From the NCBI GenBank assembly GCA_963576565.1, contig OY755038.1:203953013-204017012 (forward strand): a stretch of DNA of 64,000 nt, written 5' to 3'. Both the position numbers and the translations under genes were made by a program. Shown here piece after piece: positions 12,701 through 20,572 of the stretch. The stretch comes from Aspidapion aeneum (lineage: Eukaryota > Arthropoda > Insecta > Coleoptera > Brentidae). The notes beneath the pieces are model-generated. The model did no database searches. It had not been told where the DNA came from and was given only the letters and a program-made list of their open reading frames with translations. The stretch's first letter is position 1. Each line of letters begins with the position of its first letter.

Positions 12701-13466
12701 AGTGTCATACAGCGGCGCAGCTAGAAGATATGGGGCCCCGAGGCAAACAGTTTTTTGGGGGACCTCATGAGTTAATAAGAATAGAAAATGCTTGTCAACA
12801 AAGATTTGTGTTTTGCTGTAATAACAAAATAAAATCTTTTTTTCTTGCTTTTCAATCTGCAAAATCATTCATTTTATGATCGTTTTACTACGTATTTTAA
12901 AGCTAGCTCTTTGAAAGCAAGCTATTTTATAAACCTTATGAATATAAAATATACATTTACAGTGGCGAATCCAGTATATCTCGAGGGGAGGGACCAAAAA
13001 GACAGTAAAGACAAAACAATTTTTTTTAGTTTTTTTTTAATAAGTCTGAACTCCGAACTTAAGAACCAGATGAAAATAGAATTTTAAAAAATATTGAGTG
13101 ACGTTTTTTGACAGAAATGAAAAAAATTTTGATTTTAAGTTAAAACAAGTTTTTTGTTACATTTAAGTTACAAATTTATTGCCGCTTAAAAACGATGTTT
13201 TTACTAGGGCCGCTGGGGCCCATTTTATGCCAAGGCCGCGGGTACTACCCCTATTTGCTCAACGATAGCTACGCCACTGATGTTATATTTGTCAAACTTG
13301 TAAAAGTTATTGCCTTAAAACTCTGTAGAATGCATTTAGTTCTTTCAAGAATTTTTTTTGCAAATACTTACGTTAGTCTTTGCTTTAAAAATTCTATCCA
13401 TCGCTCTTGAGATAAGCAGTTAGTTCTGTCTTGATCAAAAAGTTTGAAGAGTTTTTCCAGAAGATC
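598..13466 (-). CDS. Nox5: NADPH oxidase 5-like gene, partial, nine exons in window
   Basis: Nox5 enzymes are calcium-activated membrane oxidases that move electrons from cytosolic NADPH through FAD and two hemes to oxygen, producing superoxide. Read on the minus strand, nine exons (13372-13466, 12405-12516, 11531-11628, 11265-11385, 10589-10739, 4983-5195, 1956-2182, 1541-1729, 598-791) join with matching phases at every GT/AG junction. The N-terminal half carries several EF-hand loops; the last three exons give the start of the ferric-reductase core, with LMLRRC, LPLDQ, FHKLTGW and WHSVMHTFNF, which match Nox5 better than Nox2 or Duox. The remaining transmembrane segments and the FAD and NADPH domains must lie left of position 1. 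No start codon was identified. Introns are filled with transposon relics. The family call is firm; intactness is uncertain because exon 4983-5195 has a 2-base frameshift. Confidence 0.93.
845..1200 (-). mobile_element. LINE 3' coding fragment (RNase H tail type)
   Basis: This less AT-rich patch sits in the intron between exons 598-791 and 1541-1729. Minus-strand frames give WIPG-like text (VELIWIPG) and later RVLAGHCVLQEYLAKM, resembling the RNase H end and the LTGHC motif after it in Jockey/R1/I-type LINEs. Several stops and frame changes are present. A separate short plus-strand open stretch at 1268-1364 (KMESDSSASADDSNPAS, then stop) is unassigned. Confidence 0.4.
1541..1729 (-). CDS. Nox5: Nox5 exon: heme-binding transmembrane helix
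   Basis: The acceptor TTTTTTCAG and donor A|GTAAGT bound 189 bases. The peptide contains QCLNFDCMFVLVLMLRRC, LPLDQHIYFHKLTGW and WHSVMHTFNF. The two histidines 14 residues apart (FHK and LWH) match the spacing of one heme-ligand pair in the Nox family, and a third follows four residues later. It splices in phase from exon 1956-2182 (split Gly) and into 598-791 (split Thr). Confidence 0.94.
1956..2182 (-). CDS. Nox5: Nox5 exon: first transmembrane segment
   Basis: The 227-base exon runs from acceptor TTTTTTTCAG to donor TGTG|GTAAG. The peptide begins IDRWLVPPPQKASSG and continues YRPYYLTVPYIKNN. A strongly hydrophobic helix (VYLLFLSVFLLINFTLFV) and NWYTIFARACG follow. This corresponds to the junction between the EF-hand region and TM1 in Nox5 (ENLTI...W, then YYLT). 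The start completes a split Ser codon carried by exon 4983-5195. Confidence 0.92.
2282..2875. mobile_element. Fold-back TIR element in Nox5 intron
   Basis: Inverted repeats of roughly 90 bases at 2331-2426 and 2766-2860 share CTTAGGGACACTAGTCTGTT-type ends and a TGACGTC/ACGTCA-like inner part. A further short palindrome (CTAGTGTCCC ... GGGACACTAG) occupies 2282-2345. There is no coding sequence. It is a non-autonomous DNA element of unassigned superfamily. Confidence 0.6.
3065..4611 (-). mobile_element. 1.55 kb TIR DNA transposon with transposase-like ORF
   Basis: Terminal inverted repeats CGTGGGCGTACAAGCAGAAT (left) and its inverted counterpart ending TACGCCCACG (right) run about 30 bases with few mismatches. 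They are flanked by AAAT at 3061-3064 and 4612-4615, a possible 4-bp target duplication. The interior carries one long minus-strand ORF. The element sits in the Nox5 intron between exons 4983-5195 and 1956-2182. Confidence 0.75.
3453..4310 (-). CDS. Transposase-like protein with SDTCGEQNRN motif, 5' partial
   Basis: The frame from ATG at 4190 gives 245 residues to the stop at 3453. It stays open upstream to about 4310 (TWLKIRAGEDPTFVAATFDL, then IPCSDVSP), so the 5' part is missing or spliced. Visible motifs are NDAYCYCWTEINGKRG, VSLWSDTCGEQNRN, HNFLECGHSYMEVDSMHSSI and NDWLNIFRVAR. This fits a recurrent insect transposon-derived family in which the Asp before CGxQN and a downstream acidic residue may be catalytic; that role is inferred. 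The C-terminus is Lys-rich. It lies inside well-kept TIRs, so it is the element's own gene rather than a host gene. I could not assign a superfamily. Confidence 0.6.
   Translation of the reverse strand, partial: CWVRCIATWLKIRAGEDPTFVAATFDLQSVLQIPCSDVSPMYYSRKICVFNMTIYNSAPPNDAYCYCWTEINGKRGRSEIGTCLFEYIMRLPPYVKEVSLWSDTCGEQNRNQHVAALLLYLLMVTDIEIIQHNFLECGHSYMEVDSMHSSIEHAKKFVSVFTINDWLNIFRVARSKRNKNKKAEPYNVQELKFNNFYDLRNLSESLMRNKTKNNEGETVNWLLIKSLRYAKEKHGIIDYKYMHSNSYKSNNVFGRGKNPNFPKNLKKLYSQPLSISAKKEKGGPP
4983..5195 (-). CDS. Nox5: Nox5 exon: EF-hands 3/4, frameshifted by 2 bases
   Basis: The acceptor CTTTTAG and donor ATTAG|GTACAG bound 213 bases; the homologous reading needs 211. It encodes the rest of the DGDG EF-hand loop started in the previous exon, then HVMRACMEENG, an EF-hand around FEDADTNSRGAITYEALK, and HGGLLENLSI. 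At about 5159-5164 the plus strand reads ACGTGTGTTG where one GT fewer is needed. The extra dinucleotide brings TAA and TGA into frame. Downstream the original frame resumes and splices correctly, so this is either a sequencing or assembly error or a real disabling allele. The last EF loop has Glu at position 13 rather than 12. Confidence 0.85.
5213..5590 (-). pseudogene. ZBED/hAT-type transposon N-terminal fragment
   Basis: The minus strand reads MEDFLKISNGEKIEGPSTS and then SPENRVLSDQNIKWGYSQLM. This resembles the N-terminal region of ZBED5/SCAND3-like hAT transposases, just before the BED zinc finger. The zinc-finger and catalytic parts are absent. It lies directly upstream of Nox5 exon 4983-5195. 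Family assignment is by general resemblance only. Confidence 0.45.
5719..5817. repeat. Tandem repeat, about 26 bp period, four units
   Basis: Four units begin CTCAGRCAGTCCAT or a close variant (TCTCAGACAGTCC, TCTCAGGCACTCC, CTCAGGCAGCCC, TCTCAGGCAGTCC). They differ at several positions. It is intronic. Confidence 0.7.
5818..7000. other. AT-rich Nox5 intron, nothing recognised
   Basis: No open frame, repeat pair or RNA signature could be supported in this stretch. Confidence 0.5.
7001..7118. repeat. CpG-containing fold-back repeat
   Basis: The left end ACCTAACAAGTGCGG and right end GCGCGTGTTAGGT are imperfect inverted repeats around ATGGCCGCATGACGCG. The CpG content stands out against AT-rich flanks. 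It may be the end of a small DNA element; it lies just downstream (minus sense) of the Crypton relic. Confidence 0.45.
7196..8135 (-). pseudogene. Crypton-type tyrosine recombinase relic
   Basis: Two minus-strand frames together read as a tyrosine recombinase: AYFSEISRTYKPNILWSRYS, AKIFTKEEIFKFLNEAPDEI, ILGLAGACRREELAKM, IKIPDSKNHTFRSFAI. After a frame change come YTGHSFRRSAATMLADSG and IKRLGGWKGTLTA. The first catalytic Arg (CRREEL), the HxxR box (HSFRR) and the GGWK box are visible. The catalytic Tyr expected about ten residues after GGWK is missing and the frame decays. The layout matches insect Cryptons, DNA transposons that integrate by recombinase. It is intronic in Nox5. Confidence 0.8.
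8136..10588. other. Nox5 intron with simple repeats, no gene
   Basis: It contains an (AT)n tract near 8548-8572 and a run of 12 or so C at about 8737-8750. A less AT-rich patch at 9650-10160 shows no recognisable protein. Two copies of ACACCCTGTA (about 9470 and 9595) are typical of insect mariner-derived ends, but no inverted pair was found. Confidence 0.45.
10589..10739 (-). CDS. Nox5: Nox5 exon: EF-hand 2 and start of EF-hand 3
   Basis: The acceptor TTTTTAG and donor GATG|GTAAGT bound 151 bases. Translation is PFFTERVFQIF followed by the canonical loop DKDNSGSISLQE, then FLDAMHQFAGQSPDDK and IRFLFKVYDIDG. The Asp and Ser calcium ligands and the final Glu are all present. The following loop (DIDGDGLIQHKE) is split by the intron between this exon and 4983-5195, which confirms the join. 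Confidence 0.92.
10845..10955 (+). pseudogene. Gypsy-type LTR retrotransposon RT scrap
   Basis: The plus frame reads YEGTCMFCVDYRLLN then TANQKKNLPLT, matching the first reverse transcriptase block of Ty3/Gypsy elements (FCVDYRxLN ... KxxYPLP). Only about 35 codons survive; no LTRs were seen nearby. It is intronic in Nox5. Confidence 0.65.
11265..11385 (-). CDS. Nox5: Nox5 exon: linker between EF-hands
   Basis: The acceptor TACTTTAG and donor AAAAAT|GTAAGC bound 121 bases with 40 codons plus one base. The peptide has GFDRGSIIRLEQLFRQTV and NEKEIRREEFQKIV. It joins 11531-11628 through a split Arg codon and 10589-10739 at a codon boundary. It resembles the helix-loop-helix preceding the first canonical EF-hand of Nox5 (the GEISLQEFKAAL region in vertebrates) but lacks Asp ligands. 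Confidence 0.85.
11531..11628 (-). CDS. Nox5: Nox5 exon: canonical EF-hand
   Basis: The 98-base exon follows acceptor TTATTATAG and ends AAG|GTAAAT. It reads ILDKLFRLI, then the loop DENNTGTITSEE and IMEFLATITNTR. Loop positions 1, 3, 5, 9 and 12 are D, N, T, T and E, a normal calcium-binding pattern. It is in phase with both neighbours. Confidence 0.88.
11742..11947. mobile_element. Mariner-type MITE (GTACAGTCGGG family), copy 1
   Basis: Ends GTACAGTCGGGGACTTTTTG and, inverted, AAGTCTCGACTGTAC bound about 206 bases. The interior TAAGGTTCACAATTTTTTTG also occurs in copies at 26304-26519 (reverse) and 31485-31688. Ends containing TA suggest a TA target site. Confidence 0.6.
12405..12516 (-). 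CDS. Nox5: Nox5 exon: helical linker
   Basis: The acceptor TATTTTTCAG and donor AAAGGG|GTAAGA bound 112 bases. Translation: NEKQIDFAEQLESVAF, CLCGEEPIKVHQFYHIF, NAKG. It looks like the second half of an EF-hand pair that lost its ligands. Phase agrees with the exons on both sides (split Thr upstream, codon boundary downstream). Confidence 0.82.
12711..13280. mobile_element. TIR element with CAGCGGCG / CGCCACTG ends
   Basis: The left end CAGCGGCGCAGCTAG and right end ATAGCTACGCCACTG are inverted. The interior is AT-rich with GGGGCCCC-type patches and a second internal CAGTGGCGAATCC end at about 12960, suggesting a nested or composite insertion. No convincing target duplication was found. It belongs to the same broad group as 18384-18515 and 37346-37620. 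Confidence 0.5.
13372..13466 (-). CDS. Nox5: Nox5 exon: N-terminal degenerate EF-hand
   Basis: The acceptor CTTGTTTCAG and donor CTAAC|GTAAGT bound 95 bases. It reads DLLEKLFKLF followed by DQDRTNCLSQERWIEFLKQRL. Loop positions 1 and 3 are Asp, but position 6 is Asn rather than Gly and position 12 is Arg rather than Glu, so calcium binding is doubtful. This N-terminal extension is longer than the vertebrate Nox5 EF-hand region. Earlier exons must lie further right. Confidence 0.82.
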
Positions 13467-13582
13467 CTGAAACAAGAAAAAAACGATACAATCTGTTTAA
13501 TAAAAACTTCAAATAACTTTAATCAGGGACACTTTAATGACCTCACTATTTCTTCTTTTAATAAATATCGAATTCATACTTT

Positions 13583-14650
13583 TTACCTTCCTAGCCCGCA
13601 TAGCAATGGCTAGAGAAGGCATTAGTTTCGAAGAATTTTTTTTTAAGATAACGCCGAAAATGATTTGGGTTTATTTTGACCTATCTTAGCATATTGTCGT
13701 GATGTATGTCTGTGTGTGTGTGTGTGTGTATTTTTTTTTCTGTCCGTAACACGATAGCTCCTAAACTACTAAACCGATTTTTATAAAATTTTCAGGAAAA
13801 ATAGTGTTCGACACACTAACGAGCAGATTAGATCAAGGCCAACACAAAAATAGAGGCCACGATCCTAAAAAAATCAGCTGTTCTCCCGGGGCTGAATTTT
13901 ACATTGGGTCTTATGGGAGGTCAGACTTTTTTTATGATATTTTCAAAATACAGATTTCCGCAAAATTTCAGTGAAATATTCTCAGACACCCCGATATTCC
14001 ACCAAAGGTTTGTAAGGAAGCAACATGATTAAAAGGTTAAAATCTTCAAGATTTAGCATTCCTTATTTTGAATTCAAATTACCCGCCATGTAACACATGC
14101 CAACTGTTATATTTGACATGTATTTGACTTTGTCATATGTGATTGTCACATTCGCTTCTGCTTTAAACTTAATTTTTGTGTGAGCTAATGAAGCGGCTAC
14201 GAAAAATTAGGGCTTACTATACATTTAAAAAAAATTGTTCTGCCAGAATAAAGTAAAAACAATCTCAAAAACGGCTTTATTTAACAAAAAATCAAATATC
14301 CATGAACCGTCATTCCAACTTCAAAATTTTAAAGACAATCAGCTGTGTCGTAACGTGACCATCAAAAAAAAGTCAGCCCCGGATGTGACGTCAACAAAGT
14401 GGAGGATCGTGGCCCGTCCATTTTGATAGCCCTGATTAGATTTTGGTCAAAATCCATTGTTGCTAATGACAGGTTTTTGACAATTAAAAATTTTAAAAAA
14501 TTCTAACTTTTTAACGGAGCATCGCATCAATATGTGATTTTTGGAATATAGTAGACTACATTTGGCTTAATAATTTGTGTTATAACCAAAAACTTTGGAG
14601 GAGCTTTAGTTTCTGGAGTACAATCGCGGGGCCTTTAATAGTGCAGGAAT
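13583..14650. repeat. Repeat family B copy 1, split by a MITE
   Basis: It starts CCTAGCCCGCATAGCAATGG, has a (GT)n tract at about 13711-13729 and continues to 14650 after interruption at 13834-14434. Related copies lie at 18715-19440 and, reversed, 41200-41560. Shared landmarks are CAATGGCTAGAGAAGG, the GT/AC tract and TTTTTGACAATTAAAAA. Confidence 0.6.
13834..14434. mobile_element. hAT-like MITE F, intact copy with target duplication
   Basis: The left end is CAAGGCCAACACAAAAATAG; the right end, inverted, is CAGGGCTATCAAAATGGACG. Both run into GGCCACGATCC. It is flanked by ATTAGAT at 13827-13833 and 14435-14441 (GATTAGAT if the terminal G is shared). The size is 601 bases and it is non-coding. 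CAGGG-type ends and a 7-8 bp duplication point to hAT. Confidence 0.75.
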
Positions 14651-15334
14651 TGCCATGCCTGCTTAATCCAACTCTTAATTAAAAAAAGATAAAAATGTGG
14701 CCCATTTAATTTCTTCGAAACGGCAGTACCGTAATTAGGGGGGTGCAACCGGTGCCCCCGCATAGGGCGCTGTTAGGCGCCTACTGAGTTAGTTTTTGTA
14801 GAAGCGTGGGGCACAAATCACCCTAGTTACAGCGCTGTATAGGGAAACTAGCTGCTAATTTTTATTTTGAGTTTGTCTTATTTAATTCTCATGTTTATTA
14901 ATAAATTGATAAGAAAAAGAAGTTTAGTTAATATTAAGATTAATTAGTAAATTAATATTATTGTACACACTGAGCTCAGAAAAATAAATAAATAAAAAGT
15001 AGGTACCTATAGGTAATTTATTTAATTTTATACAATAGGACTCTAATTTGAAGCAGGTTTCTTTGATGATATAACACTTAAGTTTAACTTGAAGGAACTA
15101 ATACGGGCAAAAATACACCAATTACGTTTACATTTAAAGATCAATTAAAGAGCAATTAAGAAAATTGTGGTAACTGCAGAATAATAGAATAAGTAAACAA
15201 AAAGATACATCTATCATAGGAATCCATTAACAATACAATTTTCGAAATATGCTGCTTAGAAACCGAAGTTAAAAAACAGAAAGAAATGTAGGTAAAACTT
15301 CCAAGCAATTTTAAAACTCTAATTTTTTTTTTAT

Positions 15335-15516
15335 TATTTTTTTTTATTTATACTGGGACTTTCCATCCAATCAGGATCAATCGCCCAATTTCGCAAAGTT
15401 CTAGCAAGTGAAAGCATTTTTAAACAAACACAAACAACCAAGTCCCAAGCCAGGAATCGAACCCGGGCCGCCGGTGTGGGAAACAAACATTGCTACCACT
15501 ACACCACGACGGCGAC
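15335..15516 (-). mobile_element. tRNA-derived SINE
   Basis: Read on the minus strand, the head has a pol III A box (TGGTGTAGTGGTAGCA) and B box (GGGTTCGATTCC) in a tRNA Gly/Glu-like context. An unrelated body and an A-rich tail (the T-rich run at 15330-15350 on plus) follow. AAAACTCT occurs on both sides (about 15315 and 15520), a plausible target duplication. It is not a functional tRNA: the acceptor stem does not close. Confidence 0.7.
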
Positions 15517-16267
15517 TAAAAAAACTCTTTTATGCCTTAGTTTACACATCGTAGCCTTTCTTAAGAAAGGACCTAACTAGCATTTGGTAAATTTATCAGG
15601 AAAGCTAAAAAACAAAAAAGGTTTAAGTATGTTTCTGCAGTTAGACCAAAAGTGATTTTATTAACGAAAGCTGAAGTATTTGCAATGAAGATATGCCACT
15701 TCGTGATAATAAACCGCAAAATATTTCAATTTTCGTAATTTTCTTTGTTAGGTCCTTTTGTAAGAAAGGCGACGATATATTTTAATTTAAAATTCACTTT
15801 TCTCCGAGTCACTATTCTCGTATACAATGTTCTTGATACAAAAAACTATAGAAAGACTGACTTTGCCTTTTAATTTGTAACTATAACAATTTTAGGTTTT
15901 AGGTTCTTAGTTTATTGTATCTCGTGCAGTTCGATTTCCTAATTTAGGAGGTTTAATCGAGGCCAACACAAAAATAGAGGCCACGACCCTGAAAAAATCT
16001 GCTGTTCTCCGGGGGCTGAATTTTACATTGGGTTTAAGGGAGGTCAGATGTTTTTTTATGATATTTTCAAAATGGCACTACAGATTTCCGCGAAATTTTA
16101 GTGAAATATTCTCATACACCATCCCGATTTTCCACCAAAGTTTTGTAAGGAAGCAACATGACTAAACGGTTAAAATCTTCAAGATTTAGCATTCCTTATT
16201 TTGATTTCAAATTACCCGCCATATACCACATGCCTACTGTTATATTTGACATGTATTTGACTTTGTC

Positions 16268-16877
16268 CAGGGCTATCAAAATGGACGGGCCACGATCCTC
16301 CACTTTGTTGACGTCACATCCGGGGCTGATTTTTTTTTGATGGTCACATTACGACACAGCTGATTGTCTTTGAAATATTGAAGTTGAAATGACGGTTTAT
16401 GGATATTTGATTTTTTTTAATTAAAGCCGTTTTTGAGATTGTTTTTACTTTATTCTGGCAGAACAATTTTTTTTAAATGTGTAATTAGTCCTAATTTTTC
16501 ATAGCCGCTTCATAAGCTCACACAAAAATTAAGTTTAAAGCAGAAGCGAATGTGACAATCACATATGACAAAGTCAAATACATGTCAAATATAACAGTTG
16601 GCATGTGGTACATGGCGGGTAATTTGAATTCAAAATAAGGAATGCTACATCTTGAAGATTTTAACCTTTTAATCATGTTGTTTCCTTACAAACCTTTGGT
16701 GGAATATCGGGATGGTGTCTGAGAATATTTCACTGAAATTTTGCGGAAATCTGTAGTGCCATTTTGAAAATATCATAAAAAAACGTCTGACCTCCCATAA
16801 GACCCAATGTAAAATTCAGCCCCGGGAGAACAGCTGATTTTTTCAGGGTCGTGGCCTCTATTTTTGTGTTGGCCTTG
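16268..16877. mobile_element. hAT-like MITE F, reversed copy nested in its own family
   Basis: It begins CAGGGCTATCAAAATGGACG and ends TTTTTGTGTTGGCCTTG. It is flanked by CTTTGTC at 16261-16267 and 16878-16884, and the interrupted site matches the uninterrupted sequence at about 14125 in copy 1. This demonstrates transposition after the outer copy had inserted. Confidence 0.78.
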
Positions 16878-16944
16878 CTTTGTCATCTGTGATTGTCACA
16901 TTCGCTTCTGCTTTAAACTTAATTTTTGTGTGAGCTAGAAGCGG

Positions 16945-17118
16945 CCCTGAAATATTAATAATAATAATAATAATAAATTGTCTTTATTGAAAAAAATGCC
17001 ATGTACAATATTGCTGGAAATTTAATAAGTATTTAGTAAATAAAAAAAAAGCACTTTTCAAAGGGCGAAGTCTAGCTCACAGTCCAGCTACTCAACATTA
17101 ACCCTTGGTTCGGTTAAG
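16945..17118 (-). mobile_element. LINE 3' tail with (ATT)n end
   Basis: This about 175-base insertion in the outer MITE begins (on plus) with (AAT)n and then TTGTCTTTATTG. On minus it ends AATAAAGACAA followed by (TTA)n, the usual 3' end of Jockey/CR1-like LINEs. No coding part is retained. Confidence 0.55.
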
Positions 17119-17347
17119 GATTACTATAAATTTAAAAAAAAATGTTCTAAAAGAATATAGTAAAATCAATCTTAAAACCGGCTTTATTTGTAAAAAAATC
17201 AAATATTCGTGAACCGTCATTCCAACTTCAATATTTTAAAGACAATCAGCTGTGTCGTAACGCGACCATCAAAAAAAATCAGCCCCGGATGTGACGTCAA
17301 CAAAGTGGAGGATCGTGGCCCGTCCGTTTTGATAGCCCTGGTTTAAT

Positions 17348-18383
17348 ATATTATTTTTAGATTTTTTTGTGACAGTCTTCCTCTTCGAACGGTTTCTCCT
17401 CCAGGAGATTACCAGTTCTGCGGAAGATTAGTGCTGGGCACACACATCACAAATTCTGCAAGTGGGCCCATGTCTGTAGATTTCCAATCTCTGCAGTTGC
17501 TTTCCCAGTTTTCAGTGACCGGTTATTAGTCGGATTAGTCCCGTCAAGTGTGATTTATTTTCTGATTAGTTTCAGGAAGTCACAGTTGAGTAATACTGAG
17601 GGAGATCTCCCGAGTCCCTTGCTGTGGTTTTGCCTAGGTGTTGAAGCCACGTATCGAGTTTTTTATAATTTTAAATACATCTTCCGGACCTTTAATGTTT
17701 TTTCAGATTCTATTCTTGCTAAAGAATCTGCATGTTTATTGACTGATCCTGGTACTGACTTTAACAATCTTAATATTAGGTGAGCTGCTAATCAAGCGTC
17801 GGTGTTAAATTCAATTTTTAAATGTCAAATAAATGGATTAAGATCTAGCACAGTTTAATGTTATGGTGCTAATTATCGGTTTGGCTTCGCAATTTTATGC
17901 CTCGCAGATTTAATTAGATCGCCGTTTTAGTTAAGGCAGTATTAATGTCTGATCGTAAAGTTTTGATAGACCAGCCTGTCACGGAGTAAAAACTTAATTA
18001 GAGGTTATGTGGTAAATTGAAATAAATCGGTAGATTTATAGAATATTTTTTTTGCATTAGACAAAATCAGACTTAGAGTTTTATTGGCGTATACAAACTT
18101 TTGACAAGTGGGTTAGAAATATTAAAGTTTTAAAAGCATGCGCCATTTTACATTTTACCCAAACTCCAAACTAAGAATACAGCAAATTATGCAGTACAAG
18201 TCCCATGCTTTTGGGTATGCCCACTACCGTAGATATTAAATAATCTTTGATAAATCCATAGTAGAACAACAACCATTTTCATACCTTTCACAGTGGTGAA
18301 GAAGAATTATAAAAATCAGTTGAATGGCTTGGTCGAGTTAATACCCTGAGAATTTCTCGTTCTTGTATTGAGACACCAAACAC
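17348..18383. other. Intergenic or intronic DNA, nothing recognised
   Basis: The patch at 17350-17780 is less AT-rich and gives a 77-codon plus-strand frame without recognisable domains. No repeat pair was identified. Confidence 0.4.
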
Positions 18384-18515
18384 CAGTGGCGTATATAAAA
18401 TATTTTCCACATATTTCCTGAATACAAACATAAAATACGGCCTCATGGGGTCTCGGCCCCCCCCCCCCAAACTGCCTCGGGCCCACCCCGAAACTTTTTT
18501 CTATATACGCCACTG
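18384..18515. mobile_element. Short hAT MITE (CAGTGGCGTATATA ends)
   Basis: The ends CAGTGGCGTATATA and TATATACGCCACTG are perfectly inverted. Flanks CCAAACAC (18376-18383) and CCACACAC (18516-18523) are an 8-bp duplication with one change. A run of about 14 C sits inside. Confidence 0.75.
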
Positions 18516-18714
18516 CCACACACATACATAGGTAGAAGTTCTCCGAAAATTTGTGTATGATCTTTGGTGGCTTAATGAAAGAGCGTTTCCGTACCGTACT
18601 TCGAATCCCGGCCAAAGAGAAACATTTGTATAATTCTTCTTTCTTTAATTTCACTTGTCGTTTATGGTTTTAGGTCCTTGCATTATTTGCAATTTGGTAT
18701 TTAAAAACCATTTT

Positions 18715-19440
18715 TACCTTCCTAGCCAGCATAGCAATGGCTAGAGAAGGTATTATTTTCAAAGAAAAATGTTTTTTTCAAATAACGCCGAAAATATGTT
18801 ATTTTGACCTATCTTAGCAATATCGTCGTGATGTCTTTGTGTGTGTGTGTGTATATATTATTTCTGCCTATAACACCAAACCGCTGAACCGAATTTCATA
18901 AAATTTTCAGGTAAAATAGTGTTCGACACTCTAACGAGCTGATTAACTTTTGAACAAAAATGCTAATGAGAGCTTTTTGACAATTAAAAAATTAAGAAAA
19001 TGCTAACTTTCTAACGGAGCACCGTATCAATATATGCCGTGCAAAGCAAAAACCTAGTAACTCGACTTACTCGAAAATGAGATTTTTATATCATTGAAAT
19101 CGCCGTAATAAACGGCGTCAGCCAGTTTTTCTAGAATGTGGCTATCTTGAAGAACAAGGAAGTTATGTAGTTAGAATGTAGTTAAATAAACTATAGTTAG
19201 TATGTAGTTAAATAAACTTCAAACTCTATTTCCCAAAACACTAGTTTTTGACTTACTAGGTTTCGGCTTTGCACGGCAGAATGCGGTTTTTGGAATATAC
19301 TAGATTACATTATGCTTAATAATTTGTATTATAACTAAAAACTTCGTAAGAGCTTTAGTTTTTGAGATATTTACAAAAAACTGTTTTCAAGGCTGTACTT
19401 GAAGTGCGCTAATAGGCCAGCTAGGTTGTACACAAAGGGT
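18715..19440. repeat. Repeat family B copy 2
   Basis: It begins CCTAGCCAGCATAGCAATGG, carries a (GT)n tract near 18837, and continues with TTTTTGACAATTAAAAA and TTAATAATTTGTATTATAAC. It parallels the copies at 13583 and 41200. A segment at about 19037-19278 is unique to this copy and bounded by CCGTGCAAAGC and GCTTTGCACGG, which looks like a further nested insertion. Confidence 0.6.
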
Positions 19441-19925
19441 TAAATTAGCACCTAGTTGGTTAAGGTACAACTTTATTATTACTTAACCAATTTATTTCAG
19501 TTAATACCTTTTTGTGAACGGGGAAGACGTGGGTTTTTAGTCAATGTTTAAAATCAATTACAGTAGTGCAGAAAAAAATTTGGCAGGGAGGACTGAAAAA
19601 TGGCCGAATTTTAAAATTATGCGCCATCTTGGATTTTACAGAAGTGTCAATTTTGACCAAAAAGTCGGATAGTCAAAAGCGTTAGCTTTCGAGTCGAGTT
19701 AAAAATTACAAAAATCATAAAAATCGAACAAAGGTTAAAAAAAACTACAGACGAAAGAAAAATGTACGGTTTTTTTTAGCCCACCTTATATTTTGTGTTC
19801 TTACGTTTTTAAATAAAATAAAATTCGTTTGCAATATAGTTCTCGTGAAAGTAATAAGGACCCGGTTGTTAATAACTCCAGTTTCCTACAAAATTAAAAA
19901 TAATTTAATTATAAGAAAAAATGTT

Positions 19926-20162
19926 ATAGTAGGGGAGGCCGTGATGATTTTGGGAACTTATTTTCTTAGTCAGCAAACATCGATAAAACTGTTCCTTGAT
20001 CAATTCTAAGCAAAATTTTACTAAGAAAAGAAGTTCCTAAAATTCATATCTTCTTTTGCATTTTGAGTTTATATAGACATTTTTTCTTAGAATTGCTCAC
20101 TGAACATTTCTAATAAAGTTTGGTAATAAGCTCCAAAAAATTTCACGGCCTATCCTACTATT
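19926..20162. mobile_element. Small MITE with TAGTAGG ends
   Basis: The left end TAGTAGGGGAGGCCGTGA and, inverted, right end TAGTAGGATAGGCCGTGA flank about 235 bases containing CTTAG-rich imperfect palindromes. It is non-coding. Confidence 0.6.
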
Positions 20163-20572
20163 ATCAAAACTTTCTTTAAGTTAGCCAGATTGCGATTTTT
20201 CTTAGGGCGTTTTGACCCAGGTAACTTAATGACAAATGAAAACTAAAGTTTGGACATAAAGTTTGGGCGTTGGATTTCATCCGTTAAAACGATTAACCGA
20301 TGATAAACTGTTACCTGCCTACTCCGCAATTTTTTATTGAAGAGACATATGTGCAGCAGCAGAAGAAAATGCCTTAACGAAAAATGCCGCATAAGAGACA
20401 AGTATCCTTTTATAGCGTGAAAATTAAGTGCCGATAAATTTTCGAGAAATTGGTTTTGCTTTGTCCTATTCTTAAGGATAAAGCATTGTGATGACACAGT
20501 GCCGCACTAAGAAGTTTCTTGAACGCTTATTTGACACTTTGTTGTGGTAGTAGTAAGCACTGCAATGGGTAA

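Larger units (their letters stand above)
15958..17340. mobile_element. hAT-like MITE F, outer copy carrying two insertions
   Basis: It starts CGAGGCCAACACAAAAATAG and ends GATAGCCCTG, flanked by GTTTAAT at 15951-15957 and 17341-17347. It is interrupted by a reversed copy of its own family (16268-16877) and by a LINE tail (16945-17118). Removing these gives a copy close in length to 13834-14434. Confidence 0.75.

Noticed and set aside
15430..15516. A functional tRNA gene
   Set aside because: A and B boxes are present but the cloverleaf acceptor stem does not close and a SINE body and A-rich tail follow.
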